From SFLA01 sp045595785 (lineage in GTDB: Bacteria > Bacillota > Clostridia > Oscillospirales > CAG-382), in the NCBI GenBank assembly GCA_045595785.1, contig JAZOBE010000019.1, forward strand, positions 1-35,462: 35,462 nt of DNA. Reading direction: 5' to 3'. The stretch's first letter is position 1, and each line of letters opens with the position of its first letter. The notes below the pieces were generated by a model. That model made no database searches, was not told the DNA's origin, and saw only the letters and a program-made list of their open reading frames with translations. Position numbers and translations under genes: made by a program. Shown one piece after another: positions 1-7,000 of the stretch.

Positions 1-22
1 GTTCTTTCCTGAACAAAGCTAT

Positions 23-140
<118 letters not shown>

Positions 141-141
141 C

Positions 142-218
142 GCCTCTTTAGCTCAGTCGGTTAGAGCATCTGACTGTTAATCAGGGGGTCTTAGGTTCAA
201 GTCCTAAAAGAGGCGCCA
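142..218 (+). tRNA. tRNA-Asn (GTT)
   Basis: Complete cloverleaf. Acceptor GCCTCTT (142-148) pairs with AAGAGGC (208-214), followed by discriminator G and an encoded CCA at 216-218. The anticodon stem TCTGA/TCAGG encloses the loop CTGTTAA with anticodon GTT. The gene almost abuts the 5S gene and is probably processed from the rRNA transcript. Confidence 0.96.
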
Positions 219-329
219 AAACACTCAAGTCTTATATGCACCTTTAGCTCAGTTGGTAGAGCAACTGACTCATAATCAGTGGGTCCCGGGTTCGAATCCC
301 TGAAGGTGCACCAAAGACTTGAGTGTTTT
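218..329 (+). terminator. 16-bp inverted repeat enclosing tRNA-Met
   Basis: AAAACACTCAAGTCTT (218-233) is the perfect reverse complement of 314-329. The right arm runs into TTTTTCTTTTT, so the structure looks like a terminator whose loop is the entire tRNA-Met. The left arm begins at the terminal A of the tRNA-Asn CCA. The same stem could act as an RNase III or tRNA end-processing substrate. Confidence 0.6.
238..313 (+). tRNA. tRNA-Met (CAT), probably elongator
   Basis: Complete cloverleaf. Acceptor GCACCTT (238-244) pairs with AAGGTGC (303-309), then A and CCA (311-313). The anticodon loop CTCATAA gives CAT. The first acceptor pair is a normal G-C, which argues against initiator tRNA. A tRNA-Ile with a lysidine-modified CAT anticodon cannot be fully excluded, but the body resembles clostridial elongator tRNA-Met. 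The gene is enclosed by a perfect 16-bp inverted repeat. Confidence 0.9.
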
Positions 330-339
330 TCTTTTTATT

Positions 340-370
340 GTCAACAGTAACCGCTGTTGACTTTTTTGTT
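340..370 (+). terminator. rho-independent terminator of the rRNA/tRNA operon
   Basis: GTCAACAG (340-347) pairs with CTGTTGAC (354-361) around the loop TAACCG and is followed by TTTTTTGTTTTT. It is the second stop signal after the rRNA/tRNA operon. Confidence 0.85.
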
Positions 371-385
371 TTTGTGCAGTATTAT
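357..385 (+). promoter_or_regulatory. possible sigma-A promoter for the 431 gene run
   Basis: TTGACT (357-362) and TATTAT (380-385) are separated by 17 bp. The -35 lies inside the right arm of the preceding terminator. The spacing is ideal, but the region is T-rich and the match could be chance. Confidence 0.4.
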
Positions 386-430
386 AAATTAAATAACAGA
401 TACTATTAGATTTTGCGAGAGGTTTGTCTT

Positions 431-1390
431 ATGTTAAAATCAAGCGGAATTATTATCCATGATACTGATATTTGCGAATACTGGAAAAACCTCTTTCTTG
501 AAAGTGGACTTAATACCCTTGGTATTCATCCTGCAGGCGGTATTGATGCACACAAGACTTTAGATACTTTCTTGTCTTCTTTAAGCGAAAATCGGGTTGA
601 TTCTTTTATTTCTGAAATGTCTGAACGAGGCATCAACGTACAGCTTGAATGTCACGCGCTGTCTTGGCTGATGCCGCGCGAGCTTTTCGAGAAGCATCCC
701 CATTGGTTTCGCGTAAACGAGCAGGGGGAACGCACTGCAGATTTCAACATGTGTCCTTCTTGCGGTGAGGCGCTGGATTATCTGGCGGAACGGGCGCGTT
801 TTCTTGCAACTCTCATTCCGTGGAACGGCAGGTTTTATCATCTTTGGATAGACGACGTTGCTGCCGCGCCCTGTATGTGTGATAGTTGCAAATACCTTTC
901 CGCTTCCGACCAAGCGATGATAATATACAACGCTATGCTTCGCGGGCTAAAAAGCTACCGTTCCGACGCTGCTTTGGCGTACCTTGCGTACCATGGAACT
1001 ATAATAGCTCCAGGAATTAAGCCGGATGACGGTATTTTCCTTGAGTTTGCGCCCATTCGCCGCCGTTTTGATAAATATATCTGTGACCCCGACTGCGTGG
1101 AGAATATGAAAGAGATTGAGAGTCTTGATTCACTTCTCGCCTTTTTCGGCACCAAATACTCAAAGGTGCTGGAATATTGGATGGATAATTCCTTATTTTC
1201 CGGCTGGAAAAAGCCGTATGTGAAACTGCCCTTTAACCGCGAGGTCTTGCAGAAAGACGTGGAGTTTTACCGCAGTAAAGGCTTTGAAAACATTACTTCC
1301 TTCGGCTGTTTCCTCGGCGAGGAATACGCGGCGGAATACGGAATCCCGCCTGTGAAAGAGTATGCGGAAGTGTTAAATTCTCATGTTTAG
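431..1390 (+). CDS. DUF4838-like protein
   Basis: A 319-aa cytoplasmic protein with no signal peptide. It resembles the DUF4838 family, found in proteins related to glycoside hydrolases, but the reaction is not known. Visible features are an LECHALSWLMP segment, two CxxC pairs (MCPSCG and CMCDSCK) flanking a FYHLWIDD segment, and an FLEFAPIRR segment. The WIDD and acidic/aromatic segments fit a TIM-barrel carbohydrate enzyme, and the Cys pairs could bind a metal. An in-frame TTG at 413 is possible, but AGAGG at 418-422 sits 8 nt before ATG 431, which I chose. It is the first gene of a forward run to 4675. The family assignment is from recall and the substrate is unknown. Confidence 0.72.
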   Translation: MLKSSGIIIHDTDICEYWKNLFLESGLNTLGIHPAGGIDAHKTLDTFLSSLSENRVDSFISEMSERGINVQLECHALSWLMPRELFEKHPHWFRVNEQGERTADFNMCPSCGEALDYLAERARFLATLIPWNGRFYHLWIDDVAAAPCMCDSCKYLSASDQAMIIYNAMLRGLKSYRSDAALAYLAYHGTIIAPGIKPDDGIFLEFAPIRRRFDKYICDPDCVENMKEIESLDSLLAFFGTKYSKVLEYWMDNSLFSGWKKPYVKLPFNREVLQKDVEFYRSKGFENITSFGCFLGEEYAAEYGIPPVKEYAEVLNSHV

Positions 1391-1442
1391 TTATTGGTTG
1401 GTTTTTGCACATTGAATTGTTTATGTGAAACGGGAGGTTCAA

Positions 1443-2201
1443 ATGGCTACGATTTATAATAATCCTTTGGTTTATGATATGTTTGAAACTGAAGGCAAAA
1501 ACAAAGCAACTCATGTTCATTGGGAAACTGTTTTTGCAGAGAAAAATATTAATAGTGTACTTGATATTAGTATAGGAACAGGTAGTTTGACACTTCCGAT
1601 TGCTGAAATGGGAAAATCACTTTTTGGTTCGGATATCAGTTTTGAAATGCTTTCTAGATGCAGAGAAAAAGCAGAACAAAAAAATATCAATATTGATTTG
1701 CGGCAGTGTGATTTCCGTAATCTGATCAATACTTTCGATAGAAAATTTGATTGTGTTATGAGCACCGGTAACTCGTTACCTCATGTTAACAACAGTGATG
1801 TTTGCGATGTTTCGAGGCAAATGGATTTGCTGATAAACGATGGTGGTTATCTATATTTGGATATGAGAAACTGGGATATGATTTTAGATAAAAAAGAGCG
1901 CTTTTATCTTTACGCTCCTGTTTATAAAGACGATTTGAGAATTAATGCTGTTCAGGTATGGGATTATAATACTGACGGTTCTATGACTTTCAATATTTTA
2001 TATACATATGAGAAGGATAATAAAATTGTCAAGAAAGAGCTTTTTGTAGAGCATTACTTCCCAATCAGTCTTGACATAATAAAAGAGAAGTTGTATGAAT
2101 TAGGGTATGCGGAGCTCAAATTGGCATTATTGCCTGCGCAATACGGCGAATTTGATATGCGTAATTCTGGCTGGTATTGTTTGATTGCTCAGAAAAAATA
2201 A
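1443..2201 (+). CDS. class I SAM-dependent methyltransferase
   Basis: A 252-aa Rossmann-fold methyltransferase. Motif I is VLDISIGTGSLTLP (about residues 37-50), with Ile where most relatives have Gly/Cys in DxGxGxG. An acidic SAM-ribose position follows in FGSDIS, then an FDCVMSTGNSLPHV post-motif, LINDGGYLYLDMRNW (motif III type) and a C-terminal YCLIAQ strand. The substrate cannot be told; relatives are often annotated as glycine/sarcosine N-methyltransferase-like or small-molecule methyltransferases. GGGAGG at 1432-1437 precedes ATG 1443, so the in-frame GTG at 1425 was rejected. The gene is more AT-rich than its neighbours, suggesting separate acquisition. Confidence 0.88.
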   Translation: MATIYNNPLVYDMFETEGKNKATHVHWETVFAEKNINSVLDISIGTGSLTLPIAEMGKSLFGSDISFEMLSRCREKAEQKNINIDLRQCDFRNLINTFDRKFDCVMSTGNSLPHVNNSDVCDVSRQMDLLINDGGYLYLDMRNWDMILDKKERFYLYAPVYKDDLRINAVQVWDYNTDGSMTFNILYTYEKDNKIVKKELFVEHYFPISLDIIKEKLYELGYAELKLALLPAQYGEFDMRNSGWYCLIAQKK

Positions 2202-2216
2202 CTGTGAGGTAGCATT

Positions 2217-2711
2217 ATGAGCACTATAATATTCAAACCACTGGAGACCGATGATGAGATTATCGGTAAAGCATATGTTCATTATAAATCCTGGCAGGAG
2301 ACTTATGGCGGTCTTGTTGACAAGGATTATCTGAACAACGTAACTTTAGACAAGTGTGAAAAAGCGGCGTTTAAGTGGCGAGATAATATAATTGTCGCAA
2401 AGGATGGGGAAAAGGTTGTCGGCTTTGCGGGCTGCGGCGAATGTAATGACCCGAGTTACCCAAACCACGGTGAGATATTCGGTTTGTACGTACTCCGCGA
2501 ATATCAGGGCAAAAAAATCGGCTTTGAGCTGATGAATGCTGCCGCGCGCAAACTTGAAACTTTTCCTAAAATTGCTCTGTGGGTACTGCAAGGAAACGAA
2601 AAGGCAATTAGTTTTTATGAAAAATATGGTTTCCGCTTCGACGGAAACGCGCAGGAAATACAAATGGGTACGGCAGCCAAAGAATTAAGAATGGTTTATG
2701 AAAGAAAATGA
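2217..2711 (+). CDS. GNAT family N-acetyltransferase
   Basis: A 164-aa GNAT acetyltransferase that transfers acetyl from acetyl-CoA to an amine. The acetyl-CoA pyrophosphate loop is REYQGKKIGFELM (about residues 94-106), preceded by the GEIFGLYV beta-4 strand and followed by ALWVLQGNEKAISFYEKYGF, the typical motif B with a Tyr general acid. An N-terminal AYVHYKSWQETYGGLV segment is shared by a frequent Firmicutes subfamily. The start follows a GTGAGGT-type ribosome site at 2203-2209. The end overlaps nothing intact if the next gene begins at 2722. The substrate is unknown; candidates are polyamines, antibiotics or peptides. Confidence 0.9.
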   Translation: MSTIIFKPLETDDEIIGKAYVHYKSWQETYGGLVDKDYLNNVTLDKCEKAAFKWRDNIIVAKDGEKVVGFAGCGECNDPSYPNHGEIFGLYVLREYQGKKIGFELMNAAARKLETFPKIALWVLQGNEKAISFYEKYGFRFDGNAQEIQMGTAAKELRMVYERK

Positions 2712-2721
2712 TGGTGTTATA

Positions 2722-3300
2722 ATGAAAATCAAGCGCAATGACATCGTTTTAAGAGATATGGTTGAGTCTGATATCGCGGATTATATACGTTGGTTTACCA
2801 CCGAAACCGAATGGGCAAAGGCAGACACTCCTTGGGAACTGTTTGAGTCTGATGCGAAAACCGAAAGCACAGCTTGGCGAGAGTATTATGAGTCGGTGAA
2901 AAATTTGAATAGCCATATTCTTCGCTGGAAATTTGAAATCGAATGGAACGGAAAGCATGTTGGTTGGGTTAGTTCGTACCCAATCGATGAAAACTATAAT
3001 AGTATTGATAAAATAAAGACAGGTCAGACCGTTTATCGAGCTATTGGGATTGATATCTGTGAGACAGATTGCTGGAGAAAAGGTATAGGTACGCATGCGC
3101 TCAACACCTTTATCAACTATTATTTTGAGAATGGTATAAACGAGATTTACCTGCAAACTTGGTCGGGCAACATCCCTATGATACGCTGTGCAGAACGGCT
3201 TGGTTTTGTTGAATGTAAACGCTTGGTCGGCAGTTGTGAGCTTGATGGAAAGCGATTCGATTGGCTGACTTTTAGATTTAGAAAGTGTACTATGCTTTAG
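2722..3300 (+). CDS. GNAT acetyltransferase, aminoglycoside 6'-acetyltransferase-like
   Basis: A 192-aa GNAT protein. The N-terminus (IVLRDMVESDIADYIRWF) and the block RAIGIDICETDCWRKGIGTHAL (acetyl-CoA loop RKGIGT) followed by EIYLQTWSGNIPMIRCAERLGF match the group annotated as AAC(6')-like or RimJ/RimL-like acetyltransferases. Real aminoglycoside resistance is not shown. The start is ambiguous. An ATG at 2698 would overlap the upstream gene by 14 nt; the ATG at 2722 begins MKIKRND as family members do and lies just past the upstream stop. Neither has a strong ribosome site, which suggests translational coupling to the preceding acetyltransferase. Confidence 0.86.
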   Translation: MKIKRNDIVLRDMVESDIADYIRWFTTETEWAKADTPWELFESDAKTESTAWREYYESVKNLNSHILRWKFEIEWNGKHVGWVSSYPIDENYNSIDKIKTGQTVYRAIGIDICETDCWRKGIGTHALNTFINYYFENGINEIYLQTWSGNIPMIRCAERLGFVECKRLVGSCELDGKRFDWLTFRFRKCTML

Positions 3301-3316
3301 AGCTATATAAAGAATT

Positions 3317-4174
3317 ATGAGCACTCCGAAAGATATACTAAAACAATTTAATATCGGCGTTTCCTTTGACGGTGCGGAGGTAACTCCTTTCAAAAGCGCG
3401 GAGGACGGAGCAGAGTATGAAGTATGGCTGGTGAATGTCGGAAACGAAAAATACGTGCTGAAAAAGGCGAAAAACCGCGAGATACAGGTGTACTCGACCT
3501 TCTTTTCAGATTGTGTTTCTGGCGCACCGAGGTTTTACGGCTCGGTCTCCGCAGACGGAACGGAATATTTCCTTATGGAATACGTTTCCGGTGAGGATAT
3601 GCTGAAATGCGACCGTGCTTCCATTACCAAGGTGCTGGATGCCCTTATCTCTTTGCAGGATAAATTCTGGGGCTGTTCGGAAGATAATTTCTTTGCCCGT
3701 TCACTTGAAAGCCGCATAAACCGCGGAAAATATTTGGGTGACCCTTGTCTTGAGAAAGCATACGCCGATTTTCTTGCGGAATATAAGTTTGTTCCGCGAA
3801 CATTGTGCCATGATGATCTGCTTCCCTTTAACGTGCTTGTTTCCGAAAGGGGTGCGACTATCATCGACTGGGAGATAGCGGGAATTTTGCCGTATCCCGT
3901 TTCACTTGCCAGACTTATTGCCCACGCCGAGGAAAAGGACGACGCATTCTTTTATATGCGGGATGAGGATAAAGCCTATGCCATTGATTATTATTATAAT
4001 AATCTGGTAAAGCAAAAAGGGGTTTCTTATGGGGAATACCGCCATACGCTCGATCTGTTTTTGCTTTACGAATATTGCGAATGGATAATGCTTGGTAACA
4101 AATATGAAGATGCCGATATGGAGCGGTTTAACCGCTATTTTGCCAAGGCGAATGAACATATTAGAAATATGTAA
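3317..4174 (+). CDS. aminoglycoside phosphotransferase/choline kinase-fold kinase
   Basis: A 285-aa APH-family small-molecule kinase. The nucleotide-binding lobe has YVLKKAKNRE (ATP-binding Lys) and a hinge near YFLMEYVSGEDM. The catalytic loop is CHDDLLPFNVLV with H165, catalytic D167 and N172, and the metal-binding Asp is D184 in IIDWEIAG. The length fits the family. The substrate could be an aminoglycoside, macrolide, choline or another alcohol; nothing in the sequence decides. It sits between two GNAT genes (16 nt and 9 nt gaps), so the run looks like a set of small-molecule modifying enzymes. The ATG at 3317 has only a weak upstream AAAGAAT site. Confidence 0.88.
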   Translation: MSTPKDILKQFNIGVSFDGAEVTPFKSAEDGAEYEVWLVNVGNEKYVLKKAKNREIQVYSTFFSDCVSGAPRFYGSVSADGTEYFLMEYVSGEDMLKCDRASITKVLDALISLQDKFWGCSEDNFFARSLESRINRGKYLGDPCLEKAYADFLAEYKFVPRTLCHDDLLPFNVLVSERGATIIDWEIAGILPYPVSLARLIAHAEEKDDAFFYMRDEDKAYAIDYYYNNLVKQKGVSYGEYRHTLDLFLLYEYCEWIMLGNKYEDADMERFNRYFAKANEHIRNM

Positions 4175-4183
4175 GGTGTAAAA

Positions 4184-4675
4184 ATGATTACTATAAGAAA
4201 AACTGTTGCAGAGGATGCGCGAATATTATCAGATATACAAAAGCAAGCGTTTTATCCATTATATGAGATATACCATGATTCTGCAAATCCGTGTTTGAGA
4301 GGAGTGGAAGACGTTTCCAACCGTTTGGATTCGCCTTATTTCCGCTATTTTACCATCCTTGAAGACGGTGTAATTGTTGGCGGCATCCTTTATAAATGTG
4401 CAGGAAGAGGTATTTTCTTTGAGCAGTTGAAGAAGGGCGAATGTTATTTGCAACGAGTATATATACGTCCTGACAGGCAGTGTAAAAAAATAGCACAAAG
4501 AGCAATACTGCTGTGCGAAAAAGAATTGGCAGACGCTGTGTATTTTACAGTTGATTTTCCCGAGGACTTGGTTAAAAACCGCAAATGCTATGAAGCCGCA
4601 GGTTTTAGGGATACGGGTAAGCGTCAAGAAGTGGAACCGGGATTAACGCTTGCTTGCTTTGAAAAACATAGATAA
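4184..4675 (+). CDS. GNAT family N-acetyltransferase with degenerate acetyl-CoA loop
   Basis: A 163-aa GNAT-fold protein. The order is N-terminal TIRKTVAEDARILSDIQKQAF, the VGGILYKCAG beta-hairpin, CYLQRVYIRPDRQCKKIAQRAI and a C-terminal CYEAAGFRDTGKRQEVEPG. The pyrophosphate loop, normally Q/RxxGxG/A, reads RQCKKIA and lacks both glycines, so acetyl-CoA binding may be altered. It is the last gene of the forward run, 9 nt after the kinase and 5 nt before a strong bidirectional terminator. The function is otherwise unknown. Confidence 0.85.
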   Translation: MITIRKTVAEDARILSDIQKQAFYPLYEIYHDSANPCLRGVEDVSNRLDSPYFRYFTILEDGVIVGGILYKCAGRGIFFEQLKKGECYLQRVYIRPDRQCKKIAQRAILLCEKELADAVYFTVDFPEDLVKNRKCYEAAGFRDTGKRQEVEPGLTLACFEKHR

Positions 4676-4680
4676 AACAC

Positions 4681-4706
4681 AAAAGCACCGATTAGTCGGT
4701 GCTTTT
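4681..4706. terminator. bidirectional rho-independent terminator
   Basis: AAAAGCACCGA (4681-4691) pairs perfectly with TCGGTGCTTTT (4696-4706) around a TTAG loop. A-rich and T-rich flanks on the two sides serve both the forward run ending at 4675 and the reverse operon ending at 4711. Confidence 0.9.
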
Positions 4707-4710
4707 AATG

Positions 4711-5016
4711 TTATATCAAGTTTTCATTTCTCATTTTTTCAAGGGAATTTTCTATAGATTTTTCTAATTCATTCTCAACGTTATAGTAGACCGCAAGCTG
4801 TATCAAGGCATTTACGGCTTGCTTAATTTCATCAGCAAGATGCTGTTTCGAGGGTTCTCCGTGCTTGAGATTTTTTATTCCGCTTTTTTCAAAATGATTT
4901 ACCTCGCTTGCCACCTCGCCGCATTCCTCTAATAACCGAGTTGTTATCTGATACGGTTGGTTACCGTTGGGAAAACGGTTTGTGTAACCTTTTGCAAGTA
5001 AATATAATTTTTCCAT
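4711..5016 (-). CDS. MazG-like nucleotide pyrophosphohydrolase
   Basis: A 101-aa all-alpha NTP pyrophosphohydrolase-like protein of the MazG/dUTPase superfamily, which sanitises nucleotide pools by releasing pyrophosphate. The first metal-binding motif is present as LLEECGEVASEV (E30, E31, E34, E38). The second, usually ExxD, reads HLADE (His59 in place of Glu, D62 kept, E63 adjacent), so metal coordination may differ. The AAGGAG ribosome site lies inside the last codons of the upstream gene, 2 nt away, so translation is probably coupled to it. The physiological substrate is unknown. Confidence 0.75.
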   Translation of the reverse strand: MEKLYLLAKGYTNRFPNGNQPYQITTRLLEECGEVASEVNHFEKSGIKNLKHGEPSKQHLADEIKQAVNALIQLAVYYNVENELEKSIENSLEKMRNENLI

Positions 5017-5018
5017 TG

Positions 5019-6881
5019 CTAACTCCTTATATTAAGCTTTCCTTCCGTTATTCCTTTGCCGATAAGCATACCCATTGTGATTTCGGCGACTGTCCAGCCG
5101 GTTTCCAGACTGCATGGTCCCCAGCCGACATCGTGGGGGATACCGTAGTATTCAAGACGGTCAAGGTCGATCCCTCTGCACCAGCCACCGTCCAAAAGCT
5201 CGTTATCGCTTATTATTTGCGTTTTTATAAAGAATCTGCATACGTCTTCCCAAGAACGCAAAAACCGGTCTTCGCCGCTTACGAGGTGCGCAAAGGCAAA
5301 TCCCAATGGCAACCAGTTCATAGTGTACAGAAGATCTGCAACGTTATCTCCGTTTTTGGCAAGAAGGGAGCATTCACCCCCTGCGTTATTAAAGCATACC
5401 GCCTTGTAGCCGGTGTCCCATTCCGCGTATCCGCCGCTAATGTGTAAACGCTCTTTCAGGTCGGTATAAATCCTATCCAGCATATCGTAATGGGCTTTTT
5501 TGCCCGTTACGCCGTAAAGCACGGCAAGGGGGAAAATGAGCCTGCACATTTCACTTGTTTCGCTGTGCTCACGCACCGTTTCGGGATATCGTGACATTAG
5601 AGCTTCAAGTCCTCTTATTCCCACTTCTTTTAGTTTTTCGTCGCCCGTTACCTCATATCCAAGAAGTAACGCCGCACTGTAATATGCGTTGTAATGAGCA
5701 CTTGCGTATCCGCTTTCTGTTTCAGCAAGCGTTTTTACACTTTCCCCTGAGCGCACGAACTCAAGCACGTCGGTACGCATTTGACGAAGTCCGTCTCTGC
5801 TTGAGGTGTCGCACAAAAACCTCAGGGCTTTATGGGCGTTTTTTACGTATTTATCTGATAATCCGAAGTATGAATACAGCAAAGAAGGAATAATTGCTCT
5901 GGCAACGTCGTCCTGATAACACACGTTCCACGCTTCCTCAGTCCACCGCATCATTCCGTCAAACTCGCCGCCGTGAACGGTAAGAGGCCCATAGCAAAGT
6001 GAGTACATATTATGCGCCTTTTCGGTAAGTGAGTCGTCAAAGGAGAATAAAAATGCTCCCGCAGCCTCACCGGTACAGTCAGCTCTTACGTTTGAATTGA
6101 TTTTTCTTGTTCCGTCGGGCTTTATATTATGGCTTAATCCTTCAAGAATACCGCGGCTTCCGTCGGAAGACACAAGGTATTTTTCAAGCAGTGTCAAAGC
6201 CTTGCGAATGCATATGTCTATATCTACCGTTTCGTCCTCAGTTGTGGTATATCCAAGGGAAGGGAACTCCGCAGGCGCTTCTGCACCCAAAAAGTCACAG
6301 ATATATTCAACCAGCTTTTTCCACTTACTTTCGGGAGCAAAGCACGCTTTGCGGAAATCACACATCCTTAGCGCCGCCGTAAGAATATTCCCGCATTTGA
6401 AAAGAGCGATATTCCCTGTTATATTATCTTCCGAAATATTCTCAAGCCTTTCGTGTGCAGGAGTATATTTTCTATAATACAAAAGGGGTTCTGTGTTGGG
6501 CATAAGAAAATGCGGATGTATATAACTGTTGCATCTGCTGTCAAGGAGGTCGCCTTGTTGCAATCCTTCAATAATTTCGGTACAGCATACGAGTCGGTGG
6601 GGCGTCATCTCCATGGGTGAAGCTGAATAAACACAACGGAAGCTGTTCACGTACTCCAGAAATATCTTTTTGCCCGTATCTGCAAAGCTTTCAAGCTGTT
6701 CGCGCAGAAAAGCGTTGATTATAAGAGGACTTTCTCCGGTTCCTCCAATAATTGCCAAAGCATCGTATTTATCTGTATCGGGAATTCTTTCCGTTTCAGG
6801 CGAAAATATATCCGTCTCCGCAACAGTAGAAAACACCTGAGCAAGATCACTTTTCCTGTCTGTTATTACAAGCAGCTTCAT
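5019..6881 (-). CDS. hypothetical protein: N-terminal alpha/beta domain plus (alpha/alpha)-barrel-like region
   Basis: A 620-aa protein with no signal peptide and no firm family match. Residues 1-110 look like an alpha/beta fold (MKLLVITDRKSD, YDALAIIGGTGESP, KKIFLEYVNSF) resembling the glutamine-amidotransferase-like domain of some sugar-enzyme proteins. The catalytic Cys is not obvious. Residues from about 215 are helical, with recurring aromatic segments (GGEFDGMMRWTEEAWNVCYQDD, SAHYNAYYSAALLLGYEVTG, GGYAEWDTGYKAV, GWGPCSLETGWTVAEI) typical of (alpha/alpha)6-barrel glycosidases and lyases. A carbohydrate role is inferred only. AAAGGAGGTGCTTAT before the ATG is a strong ribosome site. It is co-transcribed with the MazG-like gene. 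Confidence 0.7.
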   Translation of the reverse strand: MKLLVITDRKSDLAQVFSTVAETDIFSPETERIPDTDKYDALAIIGGTGESPLIINAFLREQLESFADTGKKIFLEYVNSFRCVYSASPMEMTPHRLVCCTEIIEGLQQGDLLDSRCNSYIHPHFLMPNTEPLLYYRKYTPAHERLENISEDNITGNIALFKCGNILTAALRMCDFRKACFAPESKWKKLVEYICDFLGAEAPAEFPSLGYTTTEDETVDIDICIRKALTLLEKYLVSSDGSRGILEGLSHNIKPDGTRKINSNVRADCTGEAAGAFLFSFDDSLTEKAHNMYSLCYGPLTVHGGEFDGMMRWTEEAWNVCYQDDVARAIIPSLLYSYFGLSDKYVKNAHKALRFLCDTSSRDGLRQMRTDVLEFVRSGESVKTLAETESGYASAHYNAYYSAALLLGYEVTGDEKLKEVGIRGLEALMSRYPETVREHSETSEMCRLIFPLAVLYGVTGKKAHYDMLDRIYTDLKERLHISGGYAEWDTGYKAVCFNNAGGECSLLAKNGDNVADLLYTMNWLPLGFAFAHLVSGEDRFLRSWEDVCRFFIKTQIISDNELLDGGWCRGIDLDRLEYYGIPHDVGWGPCSLETGWTVAEITMGMLIGKGITEGKLNIRS

Positions 6882-6910
6882 ATAAGCACCTCCTTTTATG
6901 TTTTGTGAAA

Positions 6911-6939
6911 ATTATACCACGCAGATGTTTTCAAGTCAA
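6911..6939 (-). promoter_or_regulatory. sigma-A promoter for the 6881 reverse operon
   Basis: On the reverse strand, TTGACT (6934-6939) and TATAAT (6911-6916) are spaced 17 bp. The promoter is back to back with the copper promoter: the two -35 boxes are about 11 bp apart. Confidence 0.8.
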
Positions 6940-6950
6940 TAAAAATTATC

Positions 6951-6980
6951 TTGACAATATACCCTACGGGGGTATATAAT
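6951..6980 (+). promoter_or_regulatory. copA promoter with CsoR-type operator
   Basis: TTGACA (6951-6956) and TATAAT (6975-6980) have an 18-bp spacer. Palindrome arms ATATACCC (6957-6964) and GGGTATAT (6970-6977) surround TACGG, filling the spacer and part of the -10. This GC-core, AT-flanked dyad matches known CsoR copper-repressor boxes. Since csoR is the second gene of the operon, autoregulation by copper is the natural inference. Confidence 0.88.
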
Positions 6981-7000
6981 ACAGTCAAGAGGTGATTTGT

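Noticed and set aside
4908..5447. 179-codon forward open frame across the MazG-like gene and its upstream neighbour
   Set aside because: It crosses the junction of two well-supported reverse genes and has no ribosome site or family match.
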